A DNA stretch of 22,938 nt from the NCBI GenBank assembly GCA_009781535.1, contig WQXX01000005.1, positions 1-22,938 on the forward strand, in the 5' to 3' direction. Below the pieces are notes generated by a model. The model had not been told where the DNA came from, made no database searches, and saw only the letters and a program-made list of their open reading frames with translations. Source of the DNA: Coriobacteriia bacterium (GTDB taxonomy: Bacteria > Actinomycetota > Coriobacteriia > Coriobacteriales > UBA8131). Position numbers and translations under genes: made by a program. Shown piece by piece: positions 22,557 to 22,938 of this stretch (the first letter of the stretch is position 1; each line of letters begins with the position of its first letter).

Positions 22557-22938
22557 TGGCATCTTTTGGATGGGGTGTGCTGCTTTGCACACTGATCGTT
22601 TCGCTTGCTGGAACCGCCCTGCTCTTAATGGGAGCGCTGAAGAAAAGCGCCTCGCAGCGTATTGTTTCGCTTGGTCATATTACCGTGGTTGTCACTGTTT
22701 CCTTGCTTACCTTGTGCTGTGGCATCATTCTCTTTGCACTGCTTACGGGCGACGTCACCCTTGAATACGTCATACGCAATCGCCCCTTGGACGGCGACCG
22801 CCTCTTCCAGATCGCGGCTTTATGGGGTGGACGCCAGGGCTCATTATTGTTCTGGGCCTGGCTTATCTCCGTGTTCACCCTTGTGGTATTCCTCTTCCGC
22901 CGCAAGCAGGCTGACAAGCTTGATGCGGCAGCGCTTGC
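22553..22938 (+). CDS. ccmF: Heme lyase subunit CcmF, N-terminal part
   Basis: CcmF is the large membrane protein that ligates heme from CcmE to apocytochromes. The 128 visible residues include hydrophobic helices at about 5-28, 42-64 and 99-114. They also include ALWGGRQGSLLFWAW, matching the ALWGGxxGSLLLW consensus that leads to the WWD heme-handling region. The gene runs off the window. The start ATG 22553 overlaps the ccmE stop (ATGA); a second ATG at 22556 is equally possible. Tight coupling to ccmE supports one ccm operon continuing to the right. Confidence 0.9.
   Translation, partial: MMASFGWGVLLCTLIVSLAGTALLLMGALKKSASQRIVSLGHITVVVTVSLLTLCCGIILFALLTGDVTLEYVIRNRPLDGDRLFQIAALWGGRQGSLLFWAWLISVFTLVVFLFRRKQADKLDAAAL

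Overview
The window looks like an actinobacterial chromosome, most plausibly an anaerobic member of the class Coriobacteriia. The ribosomal proteins are of a high-to-medium GC Gram-positive type, with zinc-ribbon S14 and L24 and a zinc-LID adenylate kinase. They are followed by a multiheme cytochrome and nitrite-ammonification island. The taxonomic call is an inference from gene style, not a database match.

Region 1 (1-14319) is one long co-directional ribosomal block. After the 3' end of an L,D-transpeptidase gene and a near-consensus promoter (265-293) come rpsL, rpsG, fusA, rpsJ, rplC, rplD, rplW, rplB, rpsS, rplV, rpsC, rplP, rpmC, rpsQ, rplN, rplX, rplE, rpsN, rpsH, rplF, rplR, rpsE, rpmD, rplO and secY. 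The str, S10 and spc clusters are therefore joined. No tuf lies between fusA and rpsJ, and rpoBC is not upstream. Several spacers (rpsL/rpsG, rpsG/fusA, rplW/rplB, rplB/rpsS, rpsN/rpsH) are unusually long for such operons, and most carry hairpins.

Region 2 (14320-16881) holds adk, map and a PhnP-like metallo-beta-lactamase-fold hydrolase. Palindromic elements lie between secY and adk and between adk and map. The usual infA-rpmJ-rpsM continuation is absent, so the conserved operon breaks after map.

Region 3 (16882-19476) is accessory. It has a minus-strand HigB/RelE-type toxin and HTH antitoxin pair whose promoter appears to give a leaderless toxin mRNA. A plus-strand pair follows, encoding an FMN split-barrel (Nim-like) protein and a Crp/Fnr-family regulator. 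Next come three exact-period 111-bp tandem repeats and a strong bidirectional terminator.

Region 4 (19477-22938) is a cytochrome c island. The pentaheme nitrite reductase NrfA (minus) is divergent from a membrane-anchored multiheme cytochrome (plus), which is followed by ccmE and the start of ccmF. The nrfA promoter carries a perfect TTTGAC-N4-GTCAAA palindrome centred at -41.5 from a predicted start, the geometry of FNR-class activation. The adjacent Crp/Fnr protein has the FNR-type E-x-x-S-R recognition helix, so a self-contained circuit is plausible: regulator, nrfA, a candidate quinol-oxidising electron donor, and heme-attachment machinery. Unusual points are CX3CH and CX4CH heme motifs in the cytochrome, a CcmE with a CxxxY heme-binding motif and an apparently duplicated OB domain, and an NrfA lacking a His at one expected distal heme-ligand position.
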